DNA of 64,000 nucleotides from an uncultured Flavobacteriaceae bacterium (GCA_947500435.1 CANMRV010000002.1:62001-126000), one strand, 5' to 3'. Shown: positions 1-8,766, counted from the stretch's first letter. Program-made: numbers and translations. Notes: generated by a model not told the origin, from the sequence alone.

Positions 1-1140
1 AACAAAACCGTTAGACCCATGTCATCAGTAATGCCAAAAGGAGCTAGCTGGATTAAAGACTATGCAACAGGATTTGAACCTGAGAGTAATTCAGTTTCTA
101 CGAAACAAAGTGGAACTATAACCTATGATTATCTAGTGGTCGCTCCCGGATTGGCATATGATTACAGTTTAGTTCCCGGTTTGGGTGAGGCGATTGACAA
201 AGGAGCTGTATGCAGTAATTATACAGATCCAAATCACACATGGAATGTCATTAAAAACTTTAAAGGTGGCACTGCCTTATTTACCCAACCAACAACACCC
301 ATTAAATGTGGAGGAGCTCCACAAAAGATAATGTACTTGGCAGAAAGCCATTTTAGAAAAAGTGGTGTTCGTAAAAAGACCGATGTGGTATTTGCTACTG
401 GCGGAACGGTAATTTTCGGAGTCAAGGAAATCGCCAAAACACTTATGGAAGTTGTAGATAGAAAAGATATCAATCTAAGGTTTCATCATAAATTAGTCGC
501 GGTTGATGCAGAAAAGCAAATCGCTTGGTACGAAATGGGAAAGGATATTACTGCTGGAGGCTGTGTAGTGATATCTGGAGATCAAGACAGCGAACTGGAA
601 CTTGATGAATCATTTCAGTATAACTACAAAGATGTTAAGGTAGTCAGAGATGGTAATCGATATGGTATCCACTATGACATGATGCATACCGCACCTCCAT
701 CAGTTGCTCCTAAATTTGTAAAAGAATCTTCACTCGTTAATGCGGCTGGGTGGTTGGATGTCGACCATCAAACCATGCAGCATAATACTTATGCTAACAT
801 TTTTGGTTTAGGGGATGTAGCTGCCCTTCCAACTGCAAAAACAGGAGCAGCTATTCGGAAACAGGTGCCTATTGTTGTTGATAATTTGTTCCTATTGTTA
901 AAGCATGATAAAATGGGTCAGATGGCCTATAACGGCTATTCATCATGCCCACTTGTCACTGATTATGGAAAAATGGTTTTAGCGGAATTTGATTACAAAA
1001 ACAATTTTATTCCCGATCCTAAATTGAAACGGATGTTTATCTCCGATTCTTCCAAAGAGCTGTGGAGACTATGGATGCTGAAGAAATACGGACTTCCCTA
1101 TCTCTATTGGAATAAGATGATGAAAGGTAAAGATGTATAG
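1..1140 (+). CDS. sqr: Sulfide:quinone oxidoreductase, type II (5' end cut by window edge)
   Basis: Flavoprotein that oxidises sulfide and passes electrons to quinone at the membrane. The frame is open from base 1, through the Met at 19, so the N-terminal dinucleotide-binding glycine motif lies outside the window. Visible family features are the CGGAP redox-cysteine segment near residue 93, and a C-terminal FAD-binding segment containing GLGDVAALP followed by a Lys/Gln-rich helix. The last 100 residues hold the amphipathic region that docks on the membrane. The CGGAP context and overall sequence resemble the mitochondrial SQOR-like branch. A rhodanese gene follows 314 bp downstream on the same strand, which fits persulfide handling. 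Family call is firm; the substrate is inferred from family. Confidence 0.85.
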   Translation, partial: NKTVRPMSSVMPKGASWIKDYATGFEPESNSVSTKQSGTITYDYLVVAPGLAYDYSLVPGLGEAIDKGAVCSNYTDPNHTWNVIKNFKGGTALFTQPTTPIKCGGAPQKIMYLAESHFRKSGVRKKTDVVFATGGTVIFGVKEIAKTLMEVVDRKDINLRFHHKLVAVDAEKQIAWYEMGKDITAGGCVVISGDQDSELELDESFQYNYKDVKVVRDGNRYGIHYDMMHTAPPSVAPKFVKESSLVNAAGWLDVDHQTMQHNTYANIFGLGDVAALPTAKTGAAIRKQVPIVVDNLFLLLKHDKMGQMAYNGYSSCPLVTDYGKMVLAEFDYKNNFIPDPKLKRMFISDSSKELWRLWMLKKYGLPYLYWNKMMKGKDV

Positions 1141-1453
1141 CTAAAACTGGGTTTGAGATGGTGATAGCTAAATAGATTTAGCATTCTTTCTGAAGAGAAC
1201 TTCAAATTACTCTTTCCTCTTGAGGGTTAAATTTATCAAATCTTTAAGAACAAAAATGGGCTTATGTAACTAAAGTTACTGTAGAGGCTTATGTGTAGAA
1301 ATATTTTTGCTCTCTGATAGATATGCTGACAGATGTTGAGGGATTTATGATGGCTTTAGGCAATTTTAACCTGCTTAGTTTCCCCGAAGTGAGAGTTGGT
1401 TTTATCGATTTTTTGGGGGTAGTATTAGAAATAAACTACTCCCTTTTGTAAAA
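1141..1453. other. Intergenic region, 313 bp, with one palindromic promoter
   Basis: No open frame of note. The only structured element is the inverted repeat at 1266-1279 with a TATTTTTG box at 1302-1309, listed separately. That would start a leader of about 138 nt in front of the rhodanese gene. I see nothing else that I can support. Confidence 0.6.
1266..1279 (+). promoter_or_regulatory. Candidate Crp/Fnr-type operator with a variant half-site
   Basis: GTAACTAAAGTTAC is an inverted repeat with 6-bp arms. Its centre (1272.5) is exactly 33 bp upstream of the centre of a perfect TATTTTTG -7 box (1302-1309). This is the same geometry as the TGAY-N4-RTCA promoters in this window, but with TAAC/GTTA half-sites. 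It may therefore bind a different Crp/Fnr family protein. The predicted transcript would begin near 1316 and run into the rhodanese gene. Confidence 0.45.
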
Positions 1454-1816
1454 ATGAAACCGTTTAGGCCCATGTCTTTTTTAGATTCTTTTTTTGGGAG
1501 TAACCCCAAAGAACAAAATTCCGTTAAGAAACTACCTGCTGCTGAATTTTTGGTTGCGGTGTTGGACAAAACGGTGCAATTAATTGATGTCAGAACACAG
1601 AGAGAATATGACGCCGGGCATATTAGAGGGGCTATGAATATAGATTGGTTTCAACCCTTATTGTTCAAAAGGTCTATTCGAGACCTGGACAAGAAGCAAC
1701 CTGTTTACATTTATTGCAGAACTGGAAATCGCAGTGAGAAGGCTTCAAGAAAGTTAACAAAACTTGGTTTCACTCAAATTTATGATTTACAGGGTGGTAT
1801 AACCGCTGTTAAATAG
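1454..1816 (+). CDS. Single-domain rhodanese-like sulfurtransferase
   Basis: A 120-residue protein with one rhodanese domain (residues about 28-120). The active-site loop is CRTGNR with the catalytic cysteine at residue 88, and the upstream motifs LIDVRT and GHIRGAMNI are typical of the family. It probably carries sulfur as a cysteine persulfide in the cytoplasm. Met7 at 1472 is a possible alternative start and would remove only six residues. Sitting after an SQR gene, it could accept or move the sulfane sulfur that SQR makes; this is inferred from neighbourhood. A terminator at 1871-1906 ends the unit. Confidence 0.85.
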   Translation: MKPFRPMSFLDSFFGSNPKEQNSVKKLPAAEFLVAVLDKTVQLIDVRTQREYDAGHIRGAMNIDWFQPLLFKRSIRDLDKKQPVYIYCRTGNRSEKASRKLTKLGFTQIYDLQGGITAVK

Positions 1817-1870
1817 AGCAAAAAGAAAGTTTTTCCATTATTCATAATAATGGTTTTTTGGTTGATGAAG

Positions 1871-1906
1871 AAGGGCTTGCCATTTATAGGGTAAGCCCTT
1901 TTTCTT
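1871..1906 (+). terminator. Rho-independent terminator after the rhodanese gene
   Basis: An 11-bp stem (AAGGGCTTGCC at 1871-1881 with GGTAAGCCCTT at 1890-1900, one G-T pair) with a short loop is followed by a run of T. It separates the sulfur genes from upp. Confidence 0.75.
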
Positions 1907-1914
1907 TACAAGAA

Positions 1915-1926
1915 TGATATCTATCA
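1915..1926 (+). promoter_or_regulatory. TGAY-N4-RTCA operator for upp
   Basis: TGATATCTATCA. A TACTTTCA box is centred 33 bp downstream (1950-1957), predicting a start near 1964, about 32 nt before the upp start codon. Confidence 0.6.
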
Positions 1927-1995
1927 TTTCATCTTCAGGTAGCTTCGAATACTTTCATACTTAAATTCAATACCTTTAGGTTAAGCACTCTTCTT

Positions 1996-2649
1996 ATGAA
2001 AATCCATCATTTTGGCGAGGAAAATTCGCTCTTGAATCAATTTGTTGCAGAAATCCGTGATGTAGAAATCCAGAAAGATTCGATGCGATTTCGACGAAAT
2101 ATCGAACGGATAGGTGAAATCTTGACCTATGAATTGAGCAAAGTTTTAGCTTATGAGAACAAAGTGGTAAAAACACCCTTTGGAAGCAAAGAACTATCTC
2201 TTCCAATTGATAAGTTAGTTTTATGTTCAGTGCTAAGAGCTGGATTGCCCTTACACCAGGGCATGCTGAATTATTTTGATGGGGCGGAAAATGCTTTTAT
2301 ATCTGCATACCGGCATCATCGCGGAGACGAAGATGCCTTTGAGGTCATTGTAAAATATTTTGCAGCTCCTGCATTAGGAGGCAAGACTTTAGTACTGACC
2401 GATCCAATGCTGGCAACAGGGAAAACGCTGGAAAATGTTCTAAAGGCCTTAAAAGGGCACGGAGAACCAAATCAGATTCATATTCTTTCGGTAATAGGTT
2501 CGTTGCCAGGTATTGAACATATCAAAAAAGTCTTTCCTGAAAACACACATTTATGGATTGCTGCGATAGACCCAGAGTTGAATAATAAAGGCTATATCCT
2601 TCCGGGAATTGGCGATGCAGGGGATCTGGCGTTTGGTGAGAAACTTTAA
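1996..2649 (+). CDS. upp: Uracil phosphoribosyltransferase
   Basis: Makes UMP from uracil and PRPP (pyrimidine salvage, cytoplasm). The 217-residue length is normal. The PRPP-binding loop appears as VLTDPMLATGKT near residues 131-142, and the C-terminal uracil-binding region PGIGDAGDLAFG is intact. The start ATG at 1996 lies about 32 nt after the predicted transcription start. A salvage enzyme under a Crp/Fnr-type operator is unusual and suggests that nucleotide recycling is linked to low oxygen or stress in this organism. Product call is firm; regulation is inferred from the site. Confidence 0.92.
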   Translation: MKIHHFGEENSLLNQFVAEIRDVEIQKDSMRFRRNIERIGEILTYELSKVLAYENKVVKTPFGSKELSLPIDKLVLCSVLRAGLPLHQGMLNYFDGAENAFISAYRHHRGDEDAFEVIVKYFAAPALGGKTLVLTDPMLATGKTLENVLKALKGHGEPNQIHILSVIGSLPGIEHIKKVFPENTHLWIAAIDPELNNKGYILPGIGDAGDLAFGEKL

Positions 2650-2844
2650 TTAGCAAAATTCTTAATTCGTTTATTACCCTTGTTTGTATTACGCTAATAT
2701 TCCATTCCTCAAACAGTTCTTAACATATGAATTGAAGAGAGCGGTAAGGTCAACTACTTGACTTTCTGAGATTTTCTTAGCGCCCTAGAATATCCGTGAC
2801 TATTTCATTTCTGTTCCATAATAAGCACAAAATTTTATTGATTG

Positions 2845-2856
2845 TGACCGATGTCA
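2845..2856 (+). promoter_or_regulatory. TGAY-N4-RTCA operator for the DinB-like gene
   Basis: TGACCGATGTCA. CATTTTTG at 2880-2887 is centred 33 bp downstream, giving a start near 2894, 41 nt before the ATG. Confidence 0.55.
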
Positions 2857-2934
2857 TGTAATTTCATTTGACAATGACGCATTTTTGAAGGGCTTTATAA
2901 ACAATAAAAGTTTATACCGCTGAGATTCTATATT

Positions 2935-3390
2935 ATGAAGAAAAAAACGCAGTTGTTCCTAGAATTATGGCAAGAAGCCCGGACTAGATTTTCAAATCTG
3001 CTACCCCATCTTACCGAAGAAGATTTAAAGAAGAAACTTCCACCTTCGGCCAATAGCATTGGTTTTTTAATTCGACATATCGGCGACGTTGAACTTCTCT
3101 TTGCAAAGAATGTCTTTGGTGGAAAGGAAGTTAAAGTTATTGCAAAAACCGTAATTGCGCAAAAGGATACTGGGGAATGGACAAACCTTACCGAATTAAA
3201 GCAGTATGTTGACCACTCTTTCCGAACTTTAAAATCGATTATCGAAAAACAAGAAGACGTCGACTGGGAAACAACAATTACAACCAAAGAATTTGGTGTC
3301 AAAACCAAGGCAGAGGCATTTGGAAGAATAGTATCGCATACCACCCACCATTCAGGGCAAATGGCGATAATCCTCAAATATGGAGTTTAA
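2935..3390 (+). CDS. DinB/YfiT-like metal-dependent hydrolase fold protein
   Basis: A 151-residue predicted four-helix bundle of the DinB superfamily. The putative metal-binding histidines are seen in the LIRHIGD segment (about residue 47) and the HTTHHSGQ segment (about residue 136). Members of this superfamily act as thiol-dependent transferases or hydrolases, or are uncharacterised. No specific substrate can be read here. The gene has its own operator and may be co-transcribed with the VIT-family gene 60 bp downstream, since no terminator is visible between them. Confidence 0.7.
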   Translation: MKKKTQLFLELWQEARTRFSNLLPHLTEEDLKKKLPPSANSIGFLIRHIGDVELLFAKNVFGGKEVKVIAKTVIAQKDTGEWTNLTELKQYVDHSFRTLKSIIEKQEDVDWETTITTKEFGVKTKAEAFGRIVSHTTHHSGQMAIILKYGV

Positions 3391-3450
3391 TAGGCAAGAA
3401 TTGCTTAGACACATTTGAAGGAGTCCAATTTATTCCAATAGCTTTTAAAA

Positions 3451-4176
3451 ATGAAAAAAATGGATGAAAACAGTAAGAATATAGATAACTATTTAGACAG
3501 CCATTACATACATCGCAGCAATTGGTTGAGGGCAGCGGTTCTAGGCGCAAACGATGGTATCTTGTCAACAGCAAGTATCGCCATAGGGGTCGCAGCTGCA
3601 AGTGATACAAGAGAAACGATTATATTGGCAACATTGGCAGGGTTAGTAGCTGGTGCATTATCAATGGCGGCAGGGGAATATGTTTCAGTGAGTTCTCAAA
3701 CGGATGTTGAAAAAGCTGATATTGAACGCGAAAAACTAGAATTGGAAGAAATGCCCGAAATCGAGTTACAAATGCTAGCTGAGATTTACGAAAAAAGAGG
3801 GCTAAAGAAAGAAACTGCATTAACAGTAGCAAAGGAATTAACAGAGCATGATGCACTAGGAGCCCATGTTCGAGACGAATTGGGCATAAACGAAATGAGT
3901 CAAGCTAAACCCATACAGGCTGCATTTGCTTCTGGTGCAGCATTTACCGTAGGTGGAATTTTACCACTATTCGTAGCTCTCTTTTTACCATTACAAAATA
4001 TGGAGTATGCTCTTTATGGTTTTGCACTTTTCTTCCTAATCCTATTAGGGGCATTGGCCGCTAAAACAGGAGGATCCAGTATAAGTAAAGCTGTTTTAAG
4101 AATTACCTTTTGGGGAACAGTCGCCATGGGCTTGACGGCATTGGTAGGTTATATGTTCAATGTGAATGTCGGATAA
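3451..4176 (+). CDS. VIT1/CCC1 family membrane transporter
   Basis: A 241-residue membrane protein. The N-terminal ANDGILSTASIAIG segment and the following AGEYVSVSSQ motif are hallmarks of the CCC1/VIT1 family, whose members move Fe2+ or Mn2+ across membranes. A charged loop rich in Glu (residues about 90-130) corresponds to the cytoplasmic metal-binding domain, followed by three more membrane segments. The ATG at 3451 could be replaced by Met4. It probably sits in an operon with the DinB-like gene before it and the symporter 17 bp after it. Substrate is not determined. Confidence 0.82.
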   Translation: MKKMDENSKNIDNYLDSHYIHRSNWLRAAVLGANDGILSTASIAIGVAAASDTRETIILATLAGLVAGALSMAAGEYVSVSSQTDVEKADIEREKLELEEMPEIELQMLAEIYEKRGLKKETALTVAKELTEHDALGAHVRDELGINEMSQAKPIQAAFASGAAFTVGGILPLFVALFLPLQNMEYALYGFALFFLILLGALAAKTGGSSISKAVLRITFWGTVAMGLTALVGYMFNVNVG

Positions 4177-4192
4177 ATAACTACCCAACACC

Positions 4193-5548
4193 ATGATAGA
4201 ATTCAGACCGCTTAATAATCTATCGGTTCATTTAGATCGCCTTATAAAAGGCCGCTTATGGCTTAAGGTAATTATTGGCCTGGTTTTAGGGGCGGGAATC
4301 GGAGTGCTACTTAATCCATCTATAGGGTTGCTTTCGGAGAATATTAGTTTGCGGCTTGCCGATTGGCTTGACCTGCCAGGTCAAATTTTTATGAGGTTGG
4401 TTCAAATGATCATGATTCCATTGATATTTACGTCGATCATTACTGGAATTGTGAGCAACACATCGGAGAACCTTAAAACCTTTGGTCTTCGTCTATTACT
4501 ATATTTTATTTTGACTACTGCTATTGCCATCACGATTGGCCTGTTCGTAACATTTATTTTCAAACCTGGCCAATATATTTTTAAGTTAGGTGGATTTCCG
4601 ATTGGTAGTGAAAGTCAAATAACACCTGATGAGCAAACCAATCTTACCGAGGATATTCCAAATGCAATATCAAACCTTATTCCTAATAATCCGCTGGAGT
4701 CCATTTTGACAGGGGAAATGTTGGGTGTCGTGATTTTCACCATTATTATCGGTGTGGCAATTACCCAACTCCGCAGGGAAACGGCAAGCCCTATCATTCG
4801 TTTCTCGGAAGCTATTCAGAAAATCTGTATGATTGTAGTATCGTGGGCCATGATGCTCGTACCTTATGCTGTATTTGGCTTGATGGCAGCCCTACTATCC
4901 AGGACAAGCGTTCAAATATTCCTTGGTTTGGGTTACTATATGGTTGTGGTTGTGCTAGGTCTGATGGTATTATTGATATTCTATTTGATGGTGGCCTTGG
5001 TAGTGACCAAGAAAAACCCCATCAAGTTCTTGAAGGCGATAAGGGAACCACTACTATTGGCATTTTCTACGGCCAGTTCAGCAGCCGTTATGCCGCTTTC
5101 CATGAAAACAGCAGATGAAAAATTAGGGGTTTCCTCTAACATCAGTGATTTTGTCATCCCGGTCGGTGCTACAATTAATATGGATGGAACGGCATTGTTC
5201 CAATGCGTAACAACTCTATTTCTGGCTCAGGCCTATGGCATTGAATTGTCAATAATCAGCCTTCTATTAATTACTTTCACCGTTGTGGCTGCTTCCATAG
5301 GAACACCAGCCATTCCAGGAGGAGGGGTCATTGTTCTTGCATCGGTATTACAGAGCGCGGGAATTCCAATTGATGGTCTACTAATTATTATTGGAATAGA
5401 CCGGATTTTGGGAATGTTTAGAACTGCAGTTAATGTAACGGGGGATTTGACAGCATGCATACTATTTGATAAATTTTATGGCGCCAGATTAAACGCTGAT
5501 GCATTTATTGGCAATGACCAAACTGTTATGAAAAGCAGTTCCTATTAG
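4193..5548 (+). CDS. Dicarboxylate/amino acid:cation symporter (DAACS family)
   Basis: A 451-residue inner-membrane secondary transporter. It has the re-entrant serine-rich hairpin (FSTASSAAVMP, about residue 292), the NMDGTALFQ signature in transmembrane segment 7 (about residue 332) and the second hairpin ASIGTPAIPGGG (about residue 368), as in GltPh and DctA. It should import glutamate, aspartate or C4-dicarboxylates with Na+ or H+. It follows the VIT gene by 17 bp and is likely in the same transcript. Exact substrate not resolved. Confidence 0.88.
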   Translation: MIEFRPLNNLSVHLDRLIKGRLWLKVIIGLVLGAGIGVLLNPSIGLLSENISLRLADWLDLPGQIFMRLVQMIMIPLIFTSIITGIVSNTSENLKTFGLRLLLYFILTTAIAITIGLFVTFIFKPGQYIFKLGGFPIGSESQITPDEQTNLTEDIPNAISNLIPNNPLESILTGEMLGVVIFTIIIGVAITQLRRETASPIIRFSEAIQKICMIVVSWAMMLVPYAVFGLMAALLSRTSVQIFLGLGYYMVVVVLGLMVLLIFYLMVALVVTKKNPIKFLKAIREPLLLAFSTASSAAVMPLSMKTADEKLGVSSNISDFVIPVGATINMDGTALFQCVTTLFLAQAYGIELSIISLLLITFTVVAASIGTPAIPGGGVIVLASVLQSAGIPIDGLLIIIGIDRILGMFRTAVNVTGDLTACILFDKFYGARLNADAFIGNDQTVMKSSSY

Positions 5549-5626
5549 TCATCAAAATTTTGATAAAACCCTTAGTTTTTTCTAATTTTTCAATTACTAG
5601 AACAAGCACAAATACTTATGCTGTAC

Positions 5627-5638
5627 TGATCTAAATCA
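5627..5638 (+). promoter_or_regulatory. TGAY-N4-RTCA operator for hsp20
   Basis: TGATCTAAATCA. TACTTTCG at 5662-5669 is centred 33 bp downstream; predicted start near 5676. Confidence 0.6.
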
Positions 5639-5707
5639 TTTTGAGATGAGGTAGTTGAATGTACTTTCGGACTATTAAAATGTTTAACCCTTTAAAACCT
5701 TGAAATT

Positions 5708-6172
5708 ATGTCATTAGTAAAATTTAAAAGAAGACCTTTCGGCCGCCTTATGGCAAACGATTTTTTCGATATGGATGATTTTTTCGACAATCGTGCTTGG
5801 GTAAGAGATATGTTACCTAGTACTTTTTGGAACGGAAAGACAGGTGAGCCAGCTTTGAATATTAAAGAAACGGATGATAATTTTGAAATTGAACTGGCCG
5901 CCCCTGGCTTTGCCAAAAAGGATTTTGAAGTTACAATTGAGGATAACTGCCTAAATATATCTGCGGAAAAATCAACCTCTGAAGAGGAAAAAGAAGATGA
6001 CTTCACCCGTAGAGAGTTCAGTTACAATTCTTTCGAGAGAGCATTGCAGTTACCAGAAAGTGTAAAGCAAGAAGAAATCAAAGCTTCGTATAAAGATGGA
6101 ATTTTGAGTTTTAAACTCGCCAAAAAGGAGGAAGCAAAAAAATTACCGCCTAAGAAGGTTGAAATTTCCTAA
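5708..6172 (+). CDS. Hsp20/alpha-crystallin small heat shock protein
   Basis: A 154-residue ATP-independent holdase. The alpha-crystallin domain spans about residues 45-145, with an ELAAPGFAKKDF strand early and the YKDGILSFKLAKK strand near the end. The A-x-x-x-n-G-v-L signature is seen as ASYKDGILSF. The acidic/lysine-rich C-terminus ends in KVEIS, standing in for the usual I-x-I anchor. It is a monocistronic unit between its own operator and a terminator at 6201-6264. Control by a Crp/Fnr-type site resembles the low-oxygen small heat shock proteins of other bacteria. Confidence 0.9.
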   Translation: MSLVKFKRRPFGRLMANDFFDMDDFFDNRAWVRDMLPSTFWNGKTGEPALNIKETDDNFEIELAAPGFAKKDFEVTIEDNCLNISAEKSTSEEEKEDDFTRREFSYNSFERALQLPESVKQEEIKASYKDGILSFKLAKKEEAKKLPPKKVEIS

Positions 6173-6200
6173 AGAAACAGAAAGTTTTTAGCTAGTGTAG

Positions 6201-6264
6201 AATGCCTTAATGACAAAAACCTATTTGCGTCCATGTTCTCAGGTTGGTTGTTAGGGCATTTTTC
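6201..6264 (+). terminator. Terminator after hsp20
   Basis: A 10-bp stem (AATGCCTTAA at 6201-6210 with TTAGGGCATT at 6251-6260, one T-G pair) precedes a T run. The loop is long (about 40 nt), so efficiency is uncertain. Confidence 0.5.
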
Positions 6265-6312
6265 TGATTCAAGAAAATCAGTCTAAAAAGCAGCTAGTTA
6301 AAAATTAATAGC

Positions 6313-6708
6313 ATGACTGAAGAACATCCAAATATCAGTATTTTAAAGAAGTTCAATCCTGCAAATCCCATTAGTGCCGCCGAGGTGTTGGCCGAAGATT
6401 TCGTTTGGCATTATATAAACCCTAAGCTGCCGGAGATGGAAGGCGACTATTTTGGCCTCGCTGGCTTGACCGATTTCTTCCAAAAACTAGCAGGTCGAAC
6501 GACAGGTTCTTTTAAGGTAGCTCCTATATCTGCAACTCCTATAGGAGATGACATAGTCATTGCACATGTTAAAGACAAGATGTTATTGGACGGCAAACCA
6601 ATGGAAATTGACGCTATTGTGGTATGGTGTATTATGGAAGGAGAGATTAAAGAAGCTTGGGATATACCTATTGTCCATACTGCAAAAATGATAAAAACAG
6701 CACATTAA
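6313..6708 (+). CDS. SnoaL/NTF2-like domain protein
   Basis: A 131-residue protein with the cone-shaped NTF2-like fold pattern: N-terminal helices, FVWHYINP, then the strands around DIVIAHVKDKM and IDAIVVWCIMEGEIKEAWDI. Proteins of this type act as isomerases, hydrolases or binding proteins for small hydrophobic ligands; none can be named here. No operator of the regulon type lies directly in front of it, so it may be read through from hsp20 or use its own promoter. Confidence 0.6.
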   Translation: MTEEHPNISILKKFNPANPISAAEVLAEDFVWHYINPKLPEMEGDYFGLAGLTDFFQKLAGRTTGSFKVAPISATPIGDDIVIAHVKDKMLLDGKPMEIDAIVVWCIMEGEIKEAWDIPIVHTAKMIKTAH

Positions 6709-6777
6709 TTATTTTTGAGAAATTGGACTAGGGCTTTCCATTAGATACATTGTTGTCTGCTGGCTTGTTTATAAACC

Positions 6778-7671
6778 TTATTTCTCTTGTAAAAAATCAA
6801 GAACCTTTTTATTTACTAACGCCGCCTGAGAATGCGTTATATCATGGCTAGCATCAGGAATTAGTATCGTTTTTATTTGTGGTGAAATAGTATTAAGGCG
6901 CTGCACCGTTTTATCAGGAGAACACACAACTTCTTCGTCCCCAATAAGAAACAATACAGGAACTTTCAGTTTTTGCAAATCATCATCCGTTAAAACGGTC
7001 GGATTGACAAATTTTCGTTTTTTAAAACATTTCCCGGCCAATACTTGTTCCTCAATCATATGATTGGCGATAGCCCGACCGGTTTCTCCTTGTTTTACCA
7101 AACATTTTCTTTCCCAATACACTAGTTTTTTTGCAAAAAAGTAATTGGGGAAGAAATGAGTTGTAATACCAAGTATCAAGTATCGAACTCTTGGTTGCAC
7201 TATGGGCGGAGAAATAAGTATGACTTTATGGAGTCTTTCAGGATGTGCAAGCGAATAGATACTAGTTAGCCATCCACCGTAAGAGAAACCCATAAGATTA
7301 ATATCATTTTTCAGATTTAACAAGTCAAACAATTCGCTTAGCCAGATAACAAAATCCCCTGGTTCCTTCAAAGGACGCGAATATATACTACGGCCATTAT
7401 CAAAGATGTTGTCTACTGCATAGGTTCTATACTGTTCTGAAAAGTCCTTTATCTGCGGTATCCAAGACAGTGAATTTTCAGTATCTCCGGGTAAAAGGAT
7501 TAGAGGGGGTTTGCCTATTGGACCACTTATCCGGACAAAGGTTTTACCGTAAGAAGTTTGAATATATTTGTTCTCTGAAGGTACGGGCCACAGTTTTGCA
7601 TGTTCATCATTAAAAGCAAGATATTTCTCTTTTGCTTTTTCCGACTTAAAAGGGTGATATGATTCATTCAT
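6778..7671 (-). CDS. Alpha/beta hydrolase
   Basis: A 297-residue alpha/beta hydrolase. The nucleophile elbow is GFSYGG with Ser130; the acid is probably Asp245 in LIGDEE, and the base His276 in DASHD. The HG-like oxyanion segment is LLPGDTENS (about residue 59). There is no signal peptide, so it is cytoplasmic. The family includes esterases, lipases and haloperoxidase-like enzymes; substrate unknown. It is divergent from the SnoaL-like gene and downstream of the patatin gene on the same strand. No TGAY-N4-RTCA operator precedes it. Confidence 0.8.
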   Translation of the reverse strand: MNESYHPFKSEKAKEKYLAFNDEHAKLWPVPSENKYIQTSYGKTFVRISGPIGKPPLILLPGDTENSLSWIPQIKDFSEQYRTYAVDNIFDNGRSIYSRPLKEPGDFVIWLSELFDLLNLKNDINLMGFSYGGWLTSIYSLAHPERLHKVILISPPIVQPRVRYLILGITTHFFPNYFFAKKLVYWERKCLVKQGETGRAIANHMIEEQVLAGKCFKKRKFVNPTVLTDDDLQKLKVPVLFLIGDEEVVCSPDKTVQRLNTISPQIKTILIPDASHDITHSQAALVNKKVLDFLQEK

Positions 7672-7833
7672 CCTATCCTAGTTTTTATTGCATGTTCTGT
7701 TTTTTTCCCGCTTGACTACAACATCACTTTACAATACAATTAAACTTCTTTACAGTTGTTTCAGTCAATCCCCTTTTATGGCCATTTGACTTTACCCAAT
7801 ATGCCAATTAACTATGCACTATTATTCAACCCG

Positions 7834-8619
7834 CTATACAATGTTATTTTCCTTTTTATACTGAACTATATCAGATGATTCCAAAGCTTCTTTAGCAGAA
7901 TCATATCCCAGTTTAAAAATGGTATCAATATGTTTTAGTGAGAACATTCCGAAGTTATTTAGGTTTTTAGGACGAATCAAAAGGTCGCAATCATCGAATT
8001 TCGCGAATGATTCGTTTGCAATTTTGATATGATACGCCCGCTCCATAATGTTGTAGGAATGTTTCAAATCTTCAATTTTCACTTTCTCAAACGGATTCAC
8101 ATAAATACCGACAATTTGATCACAATACATTTTTATAAGATCGACTGGAAAAATGTTCAAAGTTCCACCATCCACGTAATATCCCTCTTTTATTACCACC
8201 GGGGCAAACACCCCCGGAACGGCTGCTGAGGCCAAAATTGGCTTAATAAGTTCTCCCCGATGAAACACTTTTAAGGTACCGTCTAAAAGATTGGTGGCCG
8301 TTACATAAAGAGGCTTTTTCAAGTCCTGGAAATTATCAGAGGGCAAGTAGGTTTTTAGGGTGTCATAGAATTTTGAAGTGTCAACGAAACCAGGCTTTTT
8401 ACGGGCGTATTTTTTAAAGGTAAAAAGCTCAACCGTTTTAAAGAAATCCAGTATTTCTTCCCAAGTACAACCACCGGCATATAATGCACCGACGACCGCG
8501 CCAGCACTTGTTCCTGAAATATGTGATGGGAAAATATCATGTTCTTCAAGGGCTTTGATAGCGCCAATATGGGCTACGCCGCGAACACCTCCTCCTGAAA
8601 GCACCAAACCTGTATTCAT
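7834..8619 (-). CDS. Patatin-like phospholipase
   Basis: A 261-residue lipid acyl hydrolase with a Ser-Asp dyad. The oxyanion motif GGGVRG starts at residue 9, the nucleophile motif is GTSAG (Ser38), and the aspartate is in the DGG motif (Asp150). Without a signal peptide it probably acts on lipids from the cytoplasmic side. It shares an intergenic region with the divergent MscS gene, and each has its own operator, so lipid turnover and channel expression are likely co-controlled. Family call is firm; physiological substrate is not known. Confidence 0.88.
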   Translation of the reverse strand: MNTGLVLSGGGVRGVAHIGAIKALEEHDIFPSHISGTSAGAVVGALYAGGCTWEEILDFFKTVELFTFKKYARKKPGFVDTSKFYDTLKTYLPSDNFQDLKKPLYVTATNLLDGTLKVFHRGELIKPILASAAVPGVFAPVVIKEGYYVDGGTLNIFPVDLIKMYCDQIVGIYVNPFEKVKIEDLKHSYNIMERAYHIKIANESFAKFDDCDLLIRPKNLNNFGMFSLKHIDTIFKLGYDSAKEALESSDIVQYKKENNIV

Positions 8620-8672
8620 TTCGCCAAATTTTAACCTGCTTCAAAAATATTTTATAAAGCGCACCTATTAAA

Positions 8673-8684
8673 TGACCAATATCA
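8673..8684 (-). promoter_or_regulatory. TGAY-N4-RTCA operator for the patatin gene
   Basis: TGACCAATATCA. On the minus strand a perfect TATTTTTG box (8642-8649) is centred 33 bp away, giving a start near 8635 and a leader of about 16 nt. Confidence 0.7.
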
Positions 8685-8709
8685 TATCATGAATTGTAGG
8701 TGGCGGGAA

Positions 8710-8721
8710 TGACAAATATCA
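8710..8721 (+). promoter_or_regulatory. TGAY-N4-RTCA operator for the MscS gene
   Basis: TGACAAATATCA. A perfect TACATTTG box (8745-8752) is centred 33 bp downstream, giving a start near 8759. Confidence 0.7.
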
Positions 8722-8766
8722 TTTCTAATGCTACCCGTTGCACATACATTTGAATAAAGGCGAAAC

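Noticed and set aside
7713..7726. TGACTACAACATCA upstream of the alpha/beta hydrolase gene as a regulon operator
   Set aside because: The half-sites are separated by 8 bases instead of 6, and no -7 box lies at the right distance.
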